Shown here one piece after another: positions 24,121 to 34,935 of a stretch of 64,000 nucleotides of DNA; position 1 is the first letter of the stretch, and each line of letters opens with the position of its first letter. The notes beneath the pieces were generated by a model that had not been told where the DNA came from, did not search any database, and saw nothing but the letters and a program-made list of their open reading frames with translations. The translations under genes were made by a program, and so were the position numbers. The stretch is from Polytrichum commune (Eukaryota; Streptophyta; Polytrichopsida; Polytrichales; Polytrichaceae), in NCBI GenBank assembly GCA_950295325.1, contig OX485809.1, forward strand, positions 36,399,081-36,463,080, in the 5' to 3' direction.

Positions 24121-26400
24121 AAGATGTGGACTTAATGTTTTGCATTAGGCTTCAAACTTTCCCAAGGAAACAACCCAGGGAACTAGGTCTCAAGGAAGAC
24201 TAAGCTAGTGTCTATAAGGATTAATGTCACATTGAATTAAGGATTTTAATAACAATCTAGGTCTTTCACTCTTTCATTTATTCTTCATTAAAACTAATCT
24301 CCAGTTCATTATGCTTTCCCCGTCGTGTGTGAATTAGTCCTATGTGTGTATGGACTTCTATCACTCTAATTCCACCCTCTTAATCAATTGTGAAGCTCAA
24401 AAATTTGGCACGTAGTTAATGACTCATAATTAGGACAATGTCCGGGGTAATGTCTTTTGAGTAACCGCATCATCTTTAATTGCCATGAATTATGCTTGTG
24501 ATAATCTCAAATTTAGCTCATTTTAATTAATTTACAATCATCATGGCAATCTTCAAAACTATAATCACTACCTTCATCTTTAGTGGGTTTGGCAATTTAT
24601 CTCAAGATTTAACCACATAGGTTAATTTAACATCAACATATCATCAAAAAATGCTATATTCTTTGTTTATAAACTCTTAATTTATCTTTTATTCTCAACC
24701 AATCTTCATAATGTATCCACTTACTTCAGTAAGGTAAATTCCGTTTCGTTTCAAGGTAATGTCCTTGGCAACCTATAGCATGTCCAAAGTAACCTTATGC
24801 TTTGTCACCAATGCATGTAGCCTTTGTCTTTACCCGACAAGGTGCAATACACCTAACTTGGCTATACTCTTCAATATATACCATAAGGTAACGTCTTCCA
24901 TTCAGTTGCCTATCTCCTACCATGATGTTCACCACATGACAATGTCTTATTCTTTTATCTCACTCTTAGTCTCTATCATGGCTATGGCCTATCAGTTTTA
25001 TTTAGTCATGACTATGTCCATAACATGCCTTTCAATCTTTACCACAAGATAGTGTCATTCACTCTCCTGGTTACTCTCAACCAAGTCTTGGCTATGACCT
25101 TCCTCTTTCACTCATGCTAATTGCCTTACTTGAACTTTTTCAACTTTTTCAACTTTTTACTCAACCTATTCGTTTCCATTTATACAAGCTATCACCCTTC
25201 TAAAGGTTTTCAATAATCTTCTTTCTCCTTCTTTATTTCACTATGCTATCAACCCTCTATTCCTCACACAAGGTCGTTTATCTCTAAGCTTAACCCCTTC
25301 TTATGGTAAATCGCCAGTCTAGGATTCCAACAATTCTTCATTTTCTCTCATTCATCCTACTCACTTAACTTTCAAGGCTATCGCTTGAAGTTAGCACATT
25401 CAATTCTAGCTACGACTTTCAACCCGCAATCACTCCTTCTTAACCCTTGACATTCGTCTTTCTCTCAGACTACCGCACTTATTTTCTTTCCATTATCTCC
25501 TACATTAATCAATGCTCAACCATTATTGGTCTCATTTGCTTAAGTTTTTGACTTGGCTTCCTCTCCTCTCTGGATTATTACCAATAGCTCACTCACTTTC
25601 ATATCCCAACTTTATCTTACTTGGCCTATCACCTAAGACTTGTATCTCAAATTCAAATTTGATTCTCACAATCCTTCTTCCACTTGCTCTTAGCTTTCTC
25701 TTCTCTATCACTTACAATTTAATGGTTCTCAAGCCATAATCTTCCTGATCTTTCTCTCAATTACAATCTCATCAAATTTACCCCTGCTCTCAGCGATACT
25801 TTTCTCACAAGGCTAAGGAGTTCATTTACTCACATTCACTCCAACTCTCACTACTAGCAATTTACTTGCTTGAGTCCATACTCTACTTATTGCCCTCTCT
25901 CACCTACACTTCACATATTGCTTAACTTCAATTAAACTTCAAATATTGAGCCTCAACAATCATAATTATATTCACCTAAAGAATCCAAATCACTCGGTAT
26001 AGTCAATTGCCTTTTGGGCGTACGACTACTTACCAATCTCAATCTCAATCATTGAGCATCGGTGATCCTAACTCTATTGCATTCTACAAGACTGTGTTGG
26101 ATATTATAGATAGCATATACCCCTCTTCTTTCCTAGCCGACCTTCTCTTTATCCCACTAAGAGGGAAGAAAATGTGGTTACATGCAACAACTGTCCTCAG
26201 TAGCTATCGCCTTCCGATCTCACTAAGGATGAGATCCTAATTGCTATTTGCCGGATAATAAGCAATTTGCCCAAAAAAAAACTGCCAAAAAACTTAGTCT
26301 ATAAGATGCGGATTTTTGTTGTTGTGTATGGGCCAATGTTGTTGATTTTGGTAGTGGCTTGTGTAGGTTGCAGTTGTAATGTCGCAACCCTTGCTAGCCC
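24121..26400. other. Pyrimidine-rich gene-free tract
   Basis: The plus strand is markedly C+T rich over about 2 kb, with loosely recurring phrases such as AATGTCCTT, GGCTATG and CAACTTTTTC. The plus-strand ORFs are products of this composition and resemble no family. Confidence 0.4.
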
Positions 26401-26446
26401 CCCTTGACAATCTTGCCAATTTTCAATTCTAGCAAAGGTTACGAGC

Positions 26447-27329
26447 GCTAACCATTTGCATTCCGCCATGCTAATGGTTAGCTCCTCCTACCCCGGACCT
26501 TATAGTTCATAGGAGGGAACCAACCCTCCTACTTTGCTTTCGGGACTCACCCCTTAATCGGTAACCCATTCCTAGATGTGGACTTCCGTCCATGGAAGTC
26601 CAATCCCATGTTGATCATCGCGTTGCCGGAGCAACACTACAACAACCCGAACCATACTAGGCAACTATGGCCTCACAATGGGCCAATGCCCATGGAGGCC
26701 ATGCCGTTCGGCCTCGGGTGGATGAGGCCACACCACCTCACCCATATAAGCCTCTAGGACTTTACGCGGGGCCCCTACCCCACCGTCAACCAACCTCTTG
26801 TCTCTCTACCAAGAGTTGGGGCCAAGTGGACACTTTCCCTTAGCCGCTGGGCCTAGAAGCCCCCACCAGCTTCAGACCATCATAACTTCCTTGTATGATG
26901 TCTGATGTTAACACCCGACCACTCCATCTTCATCTACGCTTCACGTAGATGTTGATGGACTCCTCACTTGCCCCATTCGGGCAAGTCTTGAGGAAGTTAT
27001 GCCTGTTTGAACCTTGGCAGTCCCGGGAATCACTCCCAGGCACTGCTGTACCAGGGCGCTGTCCTGGGACAGCGCCCCACTCAAATGGCCATAACTCCTA
27101 GCTCACACCTCCACTTGAGGTGTTCTTGAGCATTCTAGAATCACCACGCCATGGGCTACGCATAGCTCATGGCCTTACCCTCATGCCTCCTAGTCTCCGT
27201 GGGTGGGAGGCGTTCCCAACGCCCGGGGCCCTCACCCACACTAGGATCACTTGGGCCCTCTCACCAACGGCGCCACAAGTCCCGGGTGTCACTCCGGGGT
27301 CCCCCTTGTGCCCATGGTGTTTCGGGCAC
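26447..27329. repeat. GC-rich array of consecutive stem-loops
   Basis: Nearly the whole block is made of adjacent palindromes. Perfect or near-perfect examples are 26447-26482, 26511-26530, 26579-26602, 26667-26702 (two nested stems), 26710-26729, 26790-26819, 26846-26870, 26873-26904, 26924-26958, 26962-26993, 27054-27077 (11-bp arms, GGGCGCTGTCC), 27105-27123, 27148-27173, 27189-27245 (three nested stems), 27274-27309 and 27308-27329. A larger pair, CATAACTTCCT at 26881 and AGGAAGTTATG at 26991, encloses several of them. GC content is visibly above the flanks. The ORFs inside show no domain. Confidence 0.8.
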
Positions 27330-27359
27330 TCCTCATGGAGAGGTGCGCGACATGTAAGA

Positions 27360-28340
27360 AGTGGGTTTTTTTTCGGGGGTTCAATGTGGGACCACTGGGA
27401 TGATTTAGATGTGTTCTTGAGTTAGGATTAGGTATAGGAGCAGTTGGGGGCAATGTACCTCATAGTGAGTTTGAGGAGTATTGTTGAATAACTTCATAAG
27501 ATTTTGTACGGTTTGAGAGGATACAAATTGGTTTCATCCTTGTTGATGGTTGGTGATGGAGAACTTGTTGAGATTATGGAGTTGGAGCTTGGTGGCAAGC
27601 TTGGTGGTGTAGTTTGGTGGAATGACTTCGGAGAAGGTTTTTCTTGTGGCAACACTATGGTTAGGAAGAGGAGGTCGTGTAGATTTGGTTTGTGTAGTGT
27701 ATTGATGAATCGCAAAAATATAATGCGGAATGACATTGATGTGTTATGTAAGATAGAAAGCATATTTTTGTGAGTATGGTGAGGGTTAACCAAACCGTCT
27801 TGTGATGTAGTAAAGTAGATCTACACCCATAGTGTTGCAGATCTAGAGTCAACATGAAAGTGAATGCCACTAAAATTCTTGCACTCACCAAAGAGGTCTT
27901 CTTCTACTACTACTTGATTGCAAAATCCAAATTCACGTACGTCAACAAATGAGTGTCTAACGAGCAAATCAATCAAAAACTCTCAAACCACTTTTGGAAA
28001 GCCTCAGGCATCTACTATCTACATAGTGACATTTAGCTTAGCACATTGGAATACTTGAGATGATGGTTTTGCATAATTTGCAATAAGTAGATATTCTTGA
28101 GCATACCAATGACAAGTGTCATTTATGTACACTTTTAGTCAACTTGTAGACCTTTGTGTAACATAGGCATACACCTCAAAACACTAATAAATACGCATGC
28201 CAAGATATGATTAACAAGTGCACTTGAAGGCCAAGTATCATGAGGTGACACTAATGATGAAGTTGTTGGTCATCAATATAACCTAGTATATGCCTCAAAA
28301 TAGGGTACCGAGTGACACTATTACCTAAATATAATAAACA
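27360..28340. other. Gene-free sequence
   Basis: Short overlapping ORFs on both strands and no recognised gene. The segment 28078-28340 belongs to a dispersed repeat shared with 36159-36427. Confidence 0.4.
28078..28340 (+). repeat. Dispersed repeat, direct copy of 36159-36427
   Basis: Shared landmarks in order include AGTCAACTTGTAGACC, AAGTGCACTTGAA, CATGAGGTGACACTAATG and GAAGTTGTTG. The two copies are diverged and non-coding. Confidence 0.7.
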
Positions 28341-28369
28341 TGTACTGTATATATTCACCAGTCTTGAAT

Positions 28370-28545
28370 AACTCATTGCACGTGAAATGTGGATCCAGCA
28401 CACGGCCTTCAGATGCTCAATCTGACACTCTCCGAACTGAGCCCTCCCCGCAATTTCCGGAGGAAAGTGTTTTTACATAGATTCAAACCACAGACCTTCA
28501 GTGGGTTGGACTGATGTGATAACCAACTACACCACAAAAATTATT
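28370..28545 (-). mobile_element. tRNA-Val(AAC)-derived SINE or tRNA pseudogene
   Basis: On the minus strand from about 28540, the sequence TGTGGTGTAGTTGGTTATCA is a pol III box A of tRNA-Val type. An anticodon region with AAC follows, and box B appears as GGTTTGAATCT (28489-28499). A non-tRNA body with the inverted pair TTTCCTCCGGAAA follows. The base before the anticodon (normally T33) is C and the acceptor stem does not pair, so this is not a functional tRNA. The tRNA head plus unrelated body fits a SINE. The 3' boundary is uncertain. Confidence 0.65.
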
Positions 28546-28774
28546 GTTACTCGTGGGGAGCTAAATTAATCTACTCCAAACCCTATGTTGAATAGATAGT
28601 TTGGGCTTTGCGTATGTGTGGAAATTTTGAAGCACACTGATGAGTTCCATTCAAAATTTGGGAGGAAGATTTCATCATAAATGTTTTCAGCTTAACGCAT
28701 ATTCTAATTCCCAAATGAAATCCTTAAACTCAGGAGCCTTGAGTTGGAAGAGGATGTTGATGAAGTTTGATGAT

Positions 28775-28990
28775 GTTTTGTTTGTGTGGGCAACAAAGCT
28801 GGAGAAGGATATCCCATATATGCATATATTGATTACAACTCCAGTCCATCCGGTGTACATGACCGCAAAGCGCATTAAGAAGGCGAAGGACTTGAAATTC
28901 CTTACTACAAGTGTGGGGTCGGACCATAATGATCTCAATACAGTTGCAGAGAATGCCCTTAGAATAGCTGAAGTTTCAGGTACAATTTAG
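28775..28990 (+). pseudogene. Formate dehydrogenase exon fragment
   Basis: The frame encodes LEKDIPYMHILITTPVHPVY, then MTAKRIKKAKDLKFLTTSVG, then SDHNDLNTVAENALRIAEVSG. This corresponds to the N-terminal catalytic-domain stretch of plant NAD-dependent formate dehydrogenase. The segment is bounded by acceptor-like ACAAAG and donor-like CAG/GTACAA, consistent with one isolated exon. The rest of the gene is not recognisable nearby, a stop follows at once, and the usually conserved AGIGSDH is changed to TSVGSDH. It is best read as a captured or dead gene fragment. Confidence 0.65.
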
Positions 28991-28999
28991 CACATATAG

Positions 29000-30095
29000 A
29001 AATTCTAAAGTCATGTTTTAAACAATGTGGATCTCTTCAGCCAAATAGGTGTTTAGCGAATTCCCAAGCAAAAACATCCCTAAATACATTAGGTAGTGGA
29101 TTCCGACGTCCATTTGATCACTAACATACGATTCTCTTTTATGTTGTTGAATAATTCATCATTCAATTCTGCATTAATGCACATCATTTGTGGTATTATC
29201 GGCAAAAACCTTCATAAGACATTAGGAAGTGGGTTTTGATATGGTCACTAGCATACAATGCTCTTTTGTATTGTTGGAGATTTCACCATTCAATTATCCA
29301 TTGGTGCTCATCGTCTATGGTATTGGTATGTGACCACTTGGACAATTGTGCAAAGAAGATTTCAACACTCTTCGAAACGACAAGGTTTTGTGACTCGGGT
29401 TGATTGTGTCCAACCGCATTTTATTGACTGGGAATATATGCAAACGCATTTCAACACCACTGAAATCCAATGGATTCAATGTCATATTCATTTGTCAACT
29501 TTGTGACATTCTCAATTTCCACTAAGAGAAAGTGTCATATTTGAGACATTATTGTGCTCAACAAGTTGACATTAACGCAGACAAAAACACAGTAGTGTCA
29601 AGTAGCAATGTGGTGTTGATGGCAGAGGATGAGATGACGACGAGGGTTTTGATCAACGATCGGGAAGAACCTGCTGAGAAATTTATGGAATATACCTCAC
29701 ATTAATATAGAAAAAACAGAAGGATGTCGTCAACATGTATTAACCAGTTGGACTTGCAAACACTCGGATCTCAACTGATCATGCCCAAGAATCCCCCCGA
29801 TCACTGCTTTTGATTCTCCTTTGCAACCTTTCCATGACGGAGAACGTGGGAGGCCACCCACAAACATAGTCTACGTTACCGGAGGTTGTGGTGGCCATCT
29901 TCTTTGCTGCAAATCCAAATGTAAGGGAGCCTTGGATCATGTGTAATATATAATTATCTACAAATGGGTATATATATTGACGTATCTGCAATCATTTGTG
30001 CCAGCTTTGCTCGCAATCAATAGCAATTGTGCATGGCAGAGAGAGAGGCAATGAAGAGCCGCAGCTTGGGGGGGGGGGGGGGGGGTCGTCTTCAA
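29000..30095. other. Gene-free sequence with a repeat end
   Basis: No gene recognised. Position 29735-29815 carries an end of the dispersed AACCGGTT-type MITE family (inverted form of GGGCATGATCAGTTGAGATC). A G-tract lies at about 30068-30086. Confidence 0.4.
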
Positions 30096-30196
30096 AGTGA
30101 TGGGGCCAGTGCCCGGGAAGTAAGTTTCTGGGCATATAGAGTCGGTCAAGATCAGAGTGATTCTAAATCCAGCAGGTTACATGTTGACATGTATCC

Positions 30197-30216
30197 GGTT
30201 TAGGGTTTAGGGTTTA
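30197..30216 (+). repeat. Interstitial telomere-like motif
   Basis: GGTTTAGGGTTTAGGGTTTA is two to three copies of the plant telomere unit TTTAGGG. It lies exactly between the end of a MITE-family fragment (30100-30196) and the start of an inverted-repeat arm at 30219. Confidence 0.8.
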
Positions 30217-30218
30217 TG

Positions 30219-30485
30219 TGAGAAGCCTTCAATCACCTTGAGCTCCAATCTAACTTTTGATCCCCATGCTCCCAAATTTGGAACCGATGGTTGGACTATT
30301 ATGTATTGGCTATGTTCTCTTGTTGTATGTAAAGAAGAAGATCTATTATATTTTCTTTTCACGGCCTCCCTCCATTCGACCCTAGCTTAAAACTTTTCAG
30401 CTTTGCAAAGCGCTCTAAACTGTTTTTTCGTAGTACGAGTTCACATTGTGGGTAGCAGTACTGCCCAGGAATTTTTGGGGCATAG
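30219..30485 (+). repeat. Left arm of a 260-bp inverted repeat pair
   Basis: From TGAGAAGCCTTCAATCACC to the TTTTTGGGGCATA segment, this matches the reverse complement of 35356-35613. The last 30 bp belong to a MITE-family end. The two arms are about 4.9 kb apart. Confidence 0.8.
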
Positions 30486-30656
30486 TCGGTCAAGATCCAT
30501 GTGATTCTAAACCCCACTGGGTACATGTTGACATCTTCCGGTCTTGCTTTATTCATTTGAAGTATATATACTCGTGTATAGATTCCTCAACTTCAACCTG
30601 TTGTATCTCAAACTCAACCAGTTCATCTGCAACTAACTGACAGTTCTCCCGGGACA
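30457..30656 (-). mobile_element. Full-length copy of a CACTG-ended, AACCGGTT-rich MITE family
   Basis: On the minus strand it begins CACTGTCCCGGGAGAACTGT and ends with GTCGGTTTGACC-related sequence near 30480. Internal features shared by the family are paired AACCGGTT-like motifs, GAGGAATCTAT, and GATTCTAAAYCC before the 3' end. Related copies lie at 16258-16355, 30100-30196 (partial), 34727-34935 and 50548-50745. No coding capacity. Confidence 0.65.
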
Positions 30657-30774
30657 GTGGATGGGGCTAGGTAAAGGAGGAGGAGGAGGACTTCTAAGGG
30701 GTGGTGGGCTTAGCTATAAGGAAGGGGGCTAGTGCATGGGTTGGGTGGGGCTTTTGTTTTTATTGTGCACTCTA

Positions 30775-31095
30775 ATCTCCCTAATATCATGCCTGTGGCA
30801 GCCAAAGTGCACATGGTATTAAGGAGGTTTGTAGTGTTAACATGGATAAAAGAGAATTAGTGTAGCAGGTGACATTATGGAATCACAGAAAGTCAACATT
30901 ACATGATGACAACGTGATGCGTGCAAGCATGTGGTTTGAATTCTCTAGTGGATTATTTTAATGTCAAAACTCATGACACATGGGAAAGAAATGTGACAAC
31001 AAAGAGAGAGATTCAAACTAAGAACATCCGTTGCCAAGGGTTTTGGGATATAAGAGAGGGAGTGACATTACGGAGGTTAGGGTGTATACTTATAT
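30775..31095 (+). repeat. Dispersed repeat, inverted partner of 1955-2315
   Basis: Contains CCAAAGTGCACATGGTATTA, GTGGTTTGAATTCTCTAGTG and GGGAGTGACATTACGGAGGT in the same order as the minus strand of 1955-2315. Confidence 0.6.
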
Positions 31096-32158
31096 TTCAT
31101 TTTACTTCATAGTTTTGTTCATTTTTACGTGTAAAATTATTCTATCTCATTATCAACCACTTCATTCTGATTACTTATTGTTGTTTTTGCTCTCCTATTT
31201 TTAGTCTCTCTCTCTCTCTACTTTAAACTATATAAATAATAAAATGTGATACTCTTGACAATTTGATTAAAACCTCCTACAAAGAGGGGAATACTTAGTA
31301 GTAGGCTCTATACCAAAGTTAGAACATTACATTATACTTAATCATGAGTTAACTAATCATGGTCAAGGAAGTTACCATGCTCTACGATTTAGGGTTTCAA
31401 TGACCTAAAGCGGCCACTATACCTTACTAAACCAATACTTAAACCCAAGACTCTTCCATGTGAAGACTCTTTTACATGCTTGGAGGAAGAAAACATGTGA
31501 AAATGCTTGAAAATGTGAAGAGCTAGCCAAATATTTTCAACACCAACAATAATGCATTACTAATGTTAGAATGCTCTTTCACTCTTGAAATAGTACACTT
31601 GTGAAGAAAGTTATTATGTTACTTTGAATTAGTATTTTGATGTATACACAAATTCCAGAAAGTAGTCGAGACATTGAGAAGATCTACAGATGAGGTCTGT
31701 AAGTCTACATATCACATCTTTGTTTTATTACTTGGTTATAACAATAATCATTGAGCACAATGCAGTCATATATTAGACTACATTTTGAACGCAGTTGCCA
31801 TACGTCATAACATATTTGTTACCATGACATATATCATAACATATTAGTACTTTATGCCTTCATGACAACCCATGCTATTAAACTTTGATTTGAAAGTAAA
31901 GAAACATAGCAGAGTATCTAACCACTTTGATTACCATACATATTCCTAGTTGAAAGTTTAATCAACTCACTATGATGTTAAACATAGCACTAAATCCATA
32001 GTTACGATATTGGATGCTATGTTCAGGTAGGCAATAGACTTGTGATGAAAAAAAATCCCACCAACCCACCCTTGCTTCATTTTGATGAAGAATAGAAAGA
32101 AAAAAACCTTTGAAACGAGGAAAATCAAGCTTTGAATTTAAAAAGCTTTGAAAATGAC

Positions 32159-32160
<2 letters not shown>
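31096..32160. other. Gene-free AT-rich sequence
   Basis: No gene and no long ORF. The sequence is strongly AT-rich, with ATCATAACATAT-like short repeats near 31800-31850. Confidence 0.4.

Positions 32161-32200
<40 letters not shown>
32161..32200. repeat. (CT)20 microsatellite
   Basis: Uninterrupted CT dinucleotides run right up to the TTA target site of the adjacent MITE. Confidence 0.95.
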
Positions 32201-32202
<2 letters not shown>

Positions 32203-32711
32203 GGGGCGGTTTACACTATGGACCAAGAGCCATGACCAAGAAAATTAAATCATTTTCATGGTCACAGCTCTTGGCCAAGAGCCGTGACCATGAAAAATAA
32301 AAAATGGATTTTTGAGTGGCTTGGTCACTCTTGTAGTGTAAAGTGGATTTGGACGGGACAACTTTGGGTTGATTTTTTTAATTTCTATCCCAACGATCTA
32401 CAGTAACGTCAAAAAAATTCAGGAAAAAAATATATTAAAAAAATTCGGCCAATGGCTGATTTTCAACCTTACGGCTCCCTTGATTTTCGTTGAGTCGAGC
32501 ATTTTGCCTCGCCTCAACGGAAAACCCGTTGGACCATGACACATTATCCAAATGGCAAATTTTAGTAGTTTTTTGGGACCTTAAAGTTAGTGGTCATTCT
32601 CCTTTTTTCAAGGTAGTGTAAAGCCAAATGGGACCAAGAGCACTTTACTCTCCAATCACAGATTTTAGAATTTCATGGTCATGGCTCTTGGTCCATAGTG
32701 TAAACCGCCCC
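32203..32711. mobile_element. PIF/Harbinger-type MITE with perfect 36-bp TIRs
   Basis: The first 36 bp (starting GGGGCGGTTTACACTATGG) are the exact reverse complement of the last 36 bp. TTA flanks both ends (32200-32202 and 32712-32714), the 3-bp duplication typical of PIF/Harbinger. The 509-bp interior has no transposase. It contains extra internal copies of the CATGGTCACGGCTCTTGG-type motif. Perfect TIRs and an intact target duplication imply recent insertion. A diverged relative is at 61430-61921. Confidence 0.9.
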
Positions 32712-32714
32712 TTA

Positions 32715-33086
32715 TATCGCGTTTACTTACGTACACATTATATGTAATTGGACATACAATACACATTCAAATGAATTTGGAGCAAGCCGCCCCAAGGCAC
32801 AACCCAAAAATTACAATTATATGAATAAGTTCATGTAAGTGGTTGGGTAGGTATGTGCCCACATGATGCATAGCCGAATCTATAACAAAAGGTACAACTG
32901 GATAGGCAGGATTGTGCTTAAAATTATCACAATTCCTGCCACCGAATGTATTTCATGGGTGCCTTTCAAAGGAGGTGACGCCCACGTCCACAGCTTAGTC
33001 CAAACCCTTCCTTCCAAATCACTGCAAGCCATGTTTGAGTTTGAACTCATGTGTTGGCGATTTGTGCCGCAAGATAAACATAATAA
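32715..33086. other. Gene-free sequence with one unassigned ORF
   Basis: A 92-codon plus ORF (32863-33141) contains ECISWVPFKGGDAHVHSLVQ but matches no family I know, and it runs into the repeat at 33087. I see no support for a gene. Confidence 0.35.
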
Positions 33087-33435
33087 GGTATGTGGTTGTT
33101 ATTCGGTTCCTTTTTCATGTTCTCCGACTTCTACGTATTAGATTTATACATGAGGCTCCATCTCATGTGTTCCATTAGCAAATCTATGATGAAGCATCAA
33201 CACAAATTGAACTGCAACATTGGATGTCATGTGATTTAGGTATGGTGTTCGGAGGTGCATGTTTGTTGAGTTCTTAGTTGAATACATAGGTCCTTCCATT
33301 GTTGTTCACTATCGAGTGTGGAGTTGTTAGTGAAACTTGCACAACGTACCTAGTCCAATCTCTTATAAACATGTGTCTCTTGTCGTATTTGTTCTTTGAT
33401 TCTCACCAGACCAAGCACCAATCAACTGTAGGTGA
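33087..33435 (+). repeat. Dispersed copy of the 31-846 element arm
   Basis: Begins AAGGTATGTGGTTGTTATTC and follows the same order as 30-360, including AAATCTATGATGAA, GGTGCATGTTTGTTGA and GAATACATAGGTC. Confidence 0.75.
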
Positions 33436-33837
33436 CTGATTATGAAAAGTAATTTTACAATACCACCTACCCTATCGCCCTTCTCCACTTGATGCTAAAC
33501 TGTGGGTTTGAGCTGGAAGGGAAGTTCTGATTACTCTATATTCCAACCTACTACTACCAATGCTTGCCAATCCCAGGTGCTTGGCAACATTTAATACTTG
33601 GTTTTGACTCAAGCAAATGTCGACTAGGCTGTAGCTACTAAAAAAGGCCCCAAGGATTTTATGTAATAGATTGTAGTAGCTTAGCCAATACCCTTGACAA
33701 CCATTGGCAAACGTTGTAATACTAGAAATTTTATATAATGTCACCCTTGCCATGTTGATGCTAACAACAACAACCCAATGTTGCACCTTGAGTACGTGGG
33801 AGGTAGATGAGATTTCTTTAGTCAATGGTCTTGTTCA

Positions 33838-34100
33838 ATGACCTACATTTGAGTGGTGTGTGGCTAGGTGTGAATCTAAGAGCAAACATTAGAAGAAAAA
33901 AGAAAGTGTTTAAAAGAGATTGGACTACATACTCAATATTTTCTAGCCATTCTAGGCTCAATAGTCACATAACTTGGGGAGGAGGGGGGGGGGGGGGGGA
34001 GAGGGGGCTATACATGAATAATCTCTTTTAAACACATGTATGTCCATGCCATGCTTAGATCCACACCTAACCACATACACCTCAAATATAGGTATCCAAA
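33838..34100. mobile_element. Small foldback element
   Basis: Inverted arms at about 33845-33880 (ATTTGAGTGGTGTGTGGCTA) and 34055-34090, with an inner pair GTGTTTAAAAGAGATT / AATCTCTTTTAAACAC, enclose a G-tract (33984-33999). Its TTTGAGTGG-type ends recur at 16494-16565, 34365-34520 and 48030-48095. Confidence 0.6.
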
Positions 34101-34726
34101 TTATTGTTACGTTAGACTGGAACACATAGTGGTTAATTCGAGGGCAAACTATACAACAATTTCTAGGCAAGGTCATGTGAGGTAGATGGGTGGACAATAG
34201 TTACTTATTCTTATTAGCCCACTTCTCCTAGGATATGAAACACGTGATTGATACGAGATGGTATGAAAATCCAAATTGAGGCCGTAACCACTTTCCTCCT
34301 AATTTTTGAGGCTCATGTGAATTTCTCGATGATTACGAAAGTGAAGATTCTCGTGCTCATTAAATGGTCATATAGGTACCCCCACTTAAGTTGACCATTA
34401 AGCCTAGAATGATCATCATATTTTGAGCATGCAATCCAATATCTTTTGAACACTTGTTTTTTTGATGTCCGTTCTTGGAATCACCTCTAACTACATGCCA
34501 CTCAAATATAGGTGTCCGATCAAGATAAGTAACCGAATTAGGCACATCTTCCTTTGGGGATGGAGTTTTAGAGAAGAGCAGGTGAGAATGTGCACAAAAC
34601 AACACTCGAGTTTTGATGATGTGGTGGCTTCTTCGGATAAAACCCACAATATGTGGGCAACATGTGAGAAAAACCATTACAATTCTCAAACTTTTCAGGC
34701 CTGGGAACCAATTTATCCTACCCACC

Positions 34727-34935
34727 AGGGCTCGGGGAGAACCGGTGGTTAGTTACAAATGAACCGGTTGAGTTTGAGAAATAACCGGTTGAAGTTCAAG
34801 ACTTCAGGAGAATTGCCGATCAATTTAGAGGAATCTATAGAAGAATATACCTCAAATGAAGAAAGCAACACCGCACGATGTGAACATGGAACTGGTTGGA
34901 TTTAGAATCACATGGATCTTGACCGACTAAGATAG
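34727..34935 (+). mobile_element. Copy of the AACCGGTT-rich MITE family
   Basis: Starts near CGGGGAGAACCGGTGGTTAG, holds two AACCGGTTGA motifs, ACTTCAGGA, TTAGAGGAATCTAT and GATTTAGAATCACATGGATC, and ends at TTGACCGACTA. The order is the same as in the copy at 50548-50745. Confidence 0.65.

Noticed and set aside
26903-26915. CTGATG in the stem-loop block considered as a ribozyme or retrozyme core
   Set aside because: The sequence continues TTAAC rather than the required GA, and no GAAA partner is placed correctly.
26447-27329. Stem-loop block considered as a CRISPR array
   Set aside because: The stems differ in sequence and spacing, and the host is a plant.
27120-27425. 101-codon ORF in the GC-rich block
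   Set aside because: Open only because of the GC composition; overlapped by another ORF and by stem-loops; no family features.
28481-28540. Functional tRNA-Val gene
   Set aside because: Acceptor stem does not pair, T33 is replaced, and a non-tRNA body follows.
28628-28660. CTGATGA motif considered as a hammerhead ribozyme core
   Set aside because: No matching GAAA segment and stem arrangement nearby.
32863-33141. 92-codon ORF ECISWVPFKGGDAHVHSLVQ as a gene
   Set aside because: No recognised family, no splice context, and it runs into a dispersed repeat.
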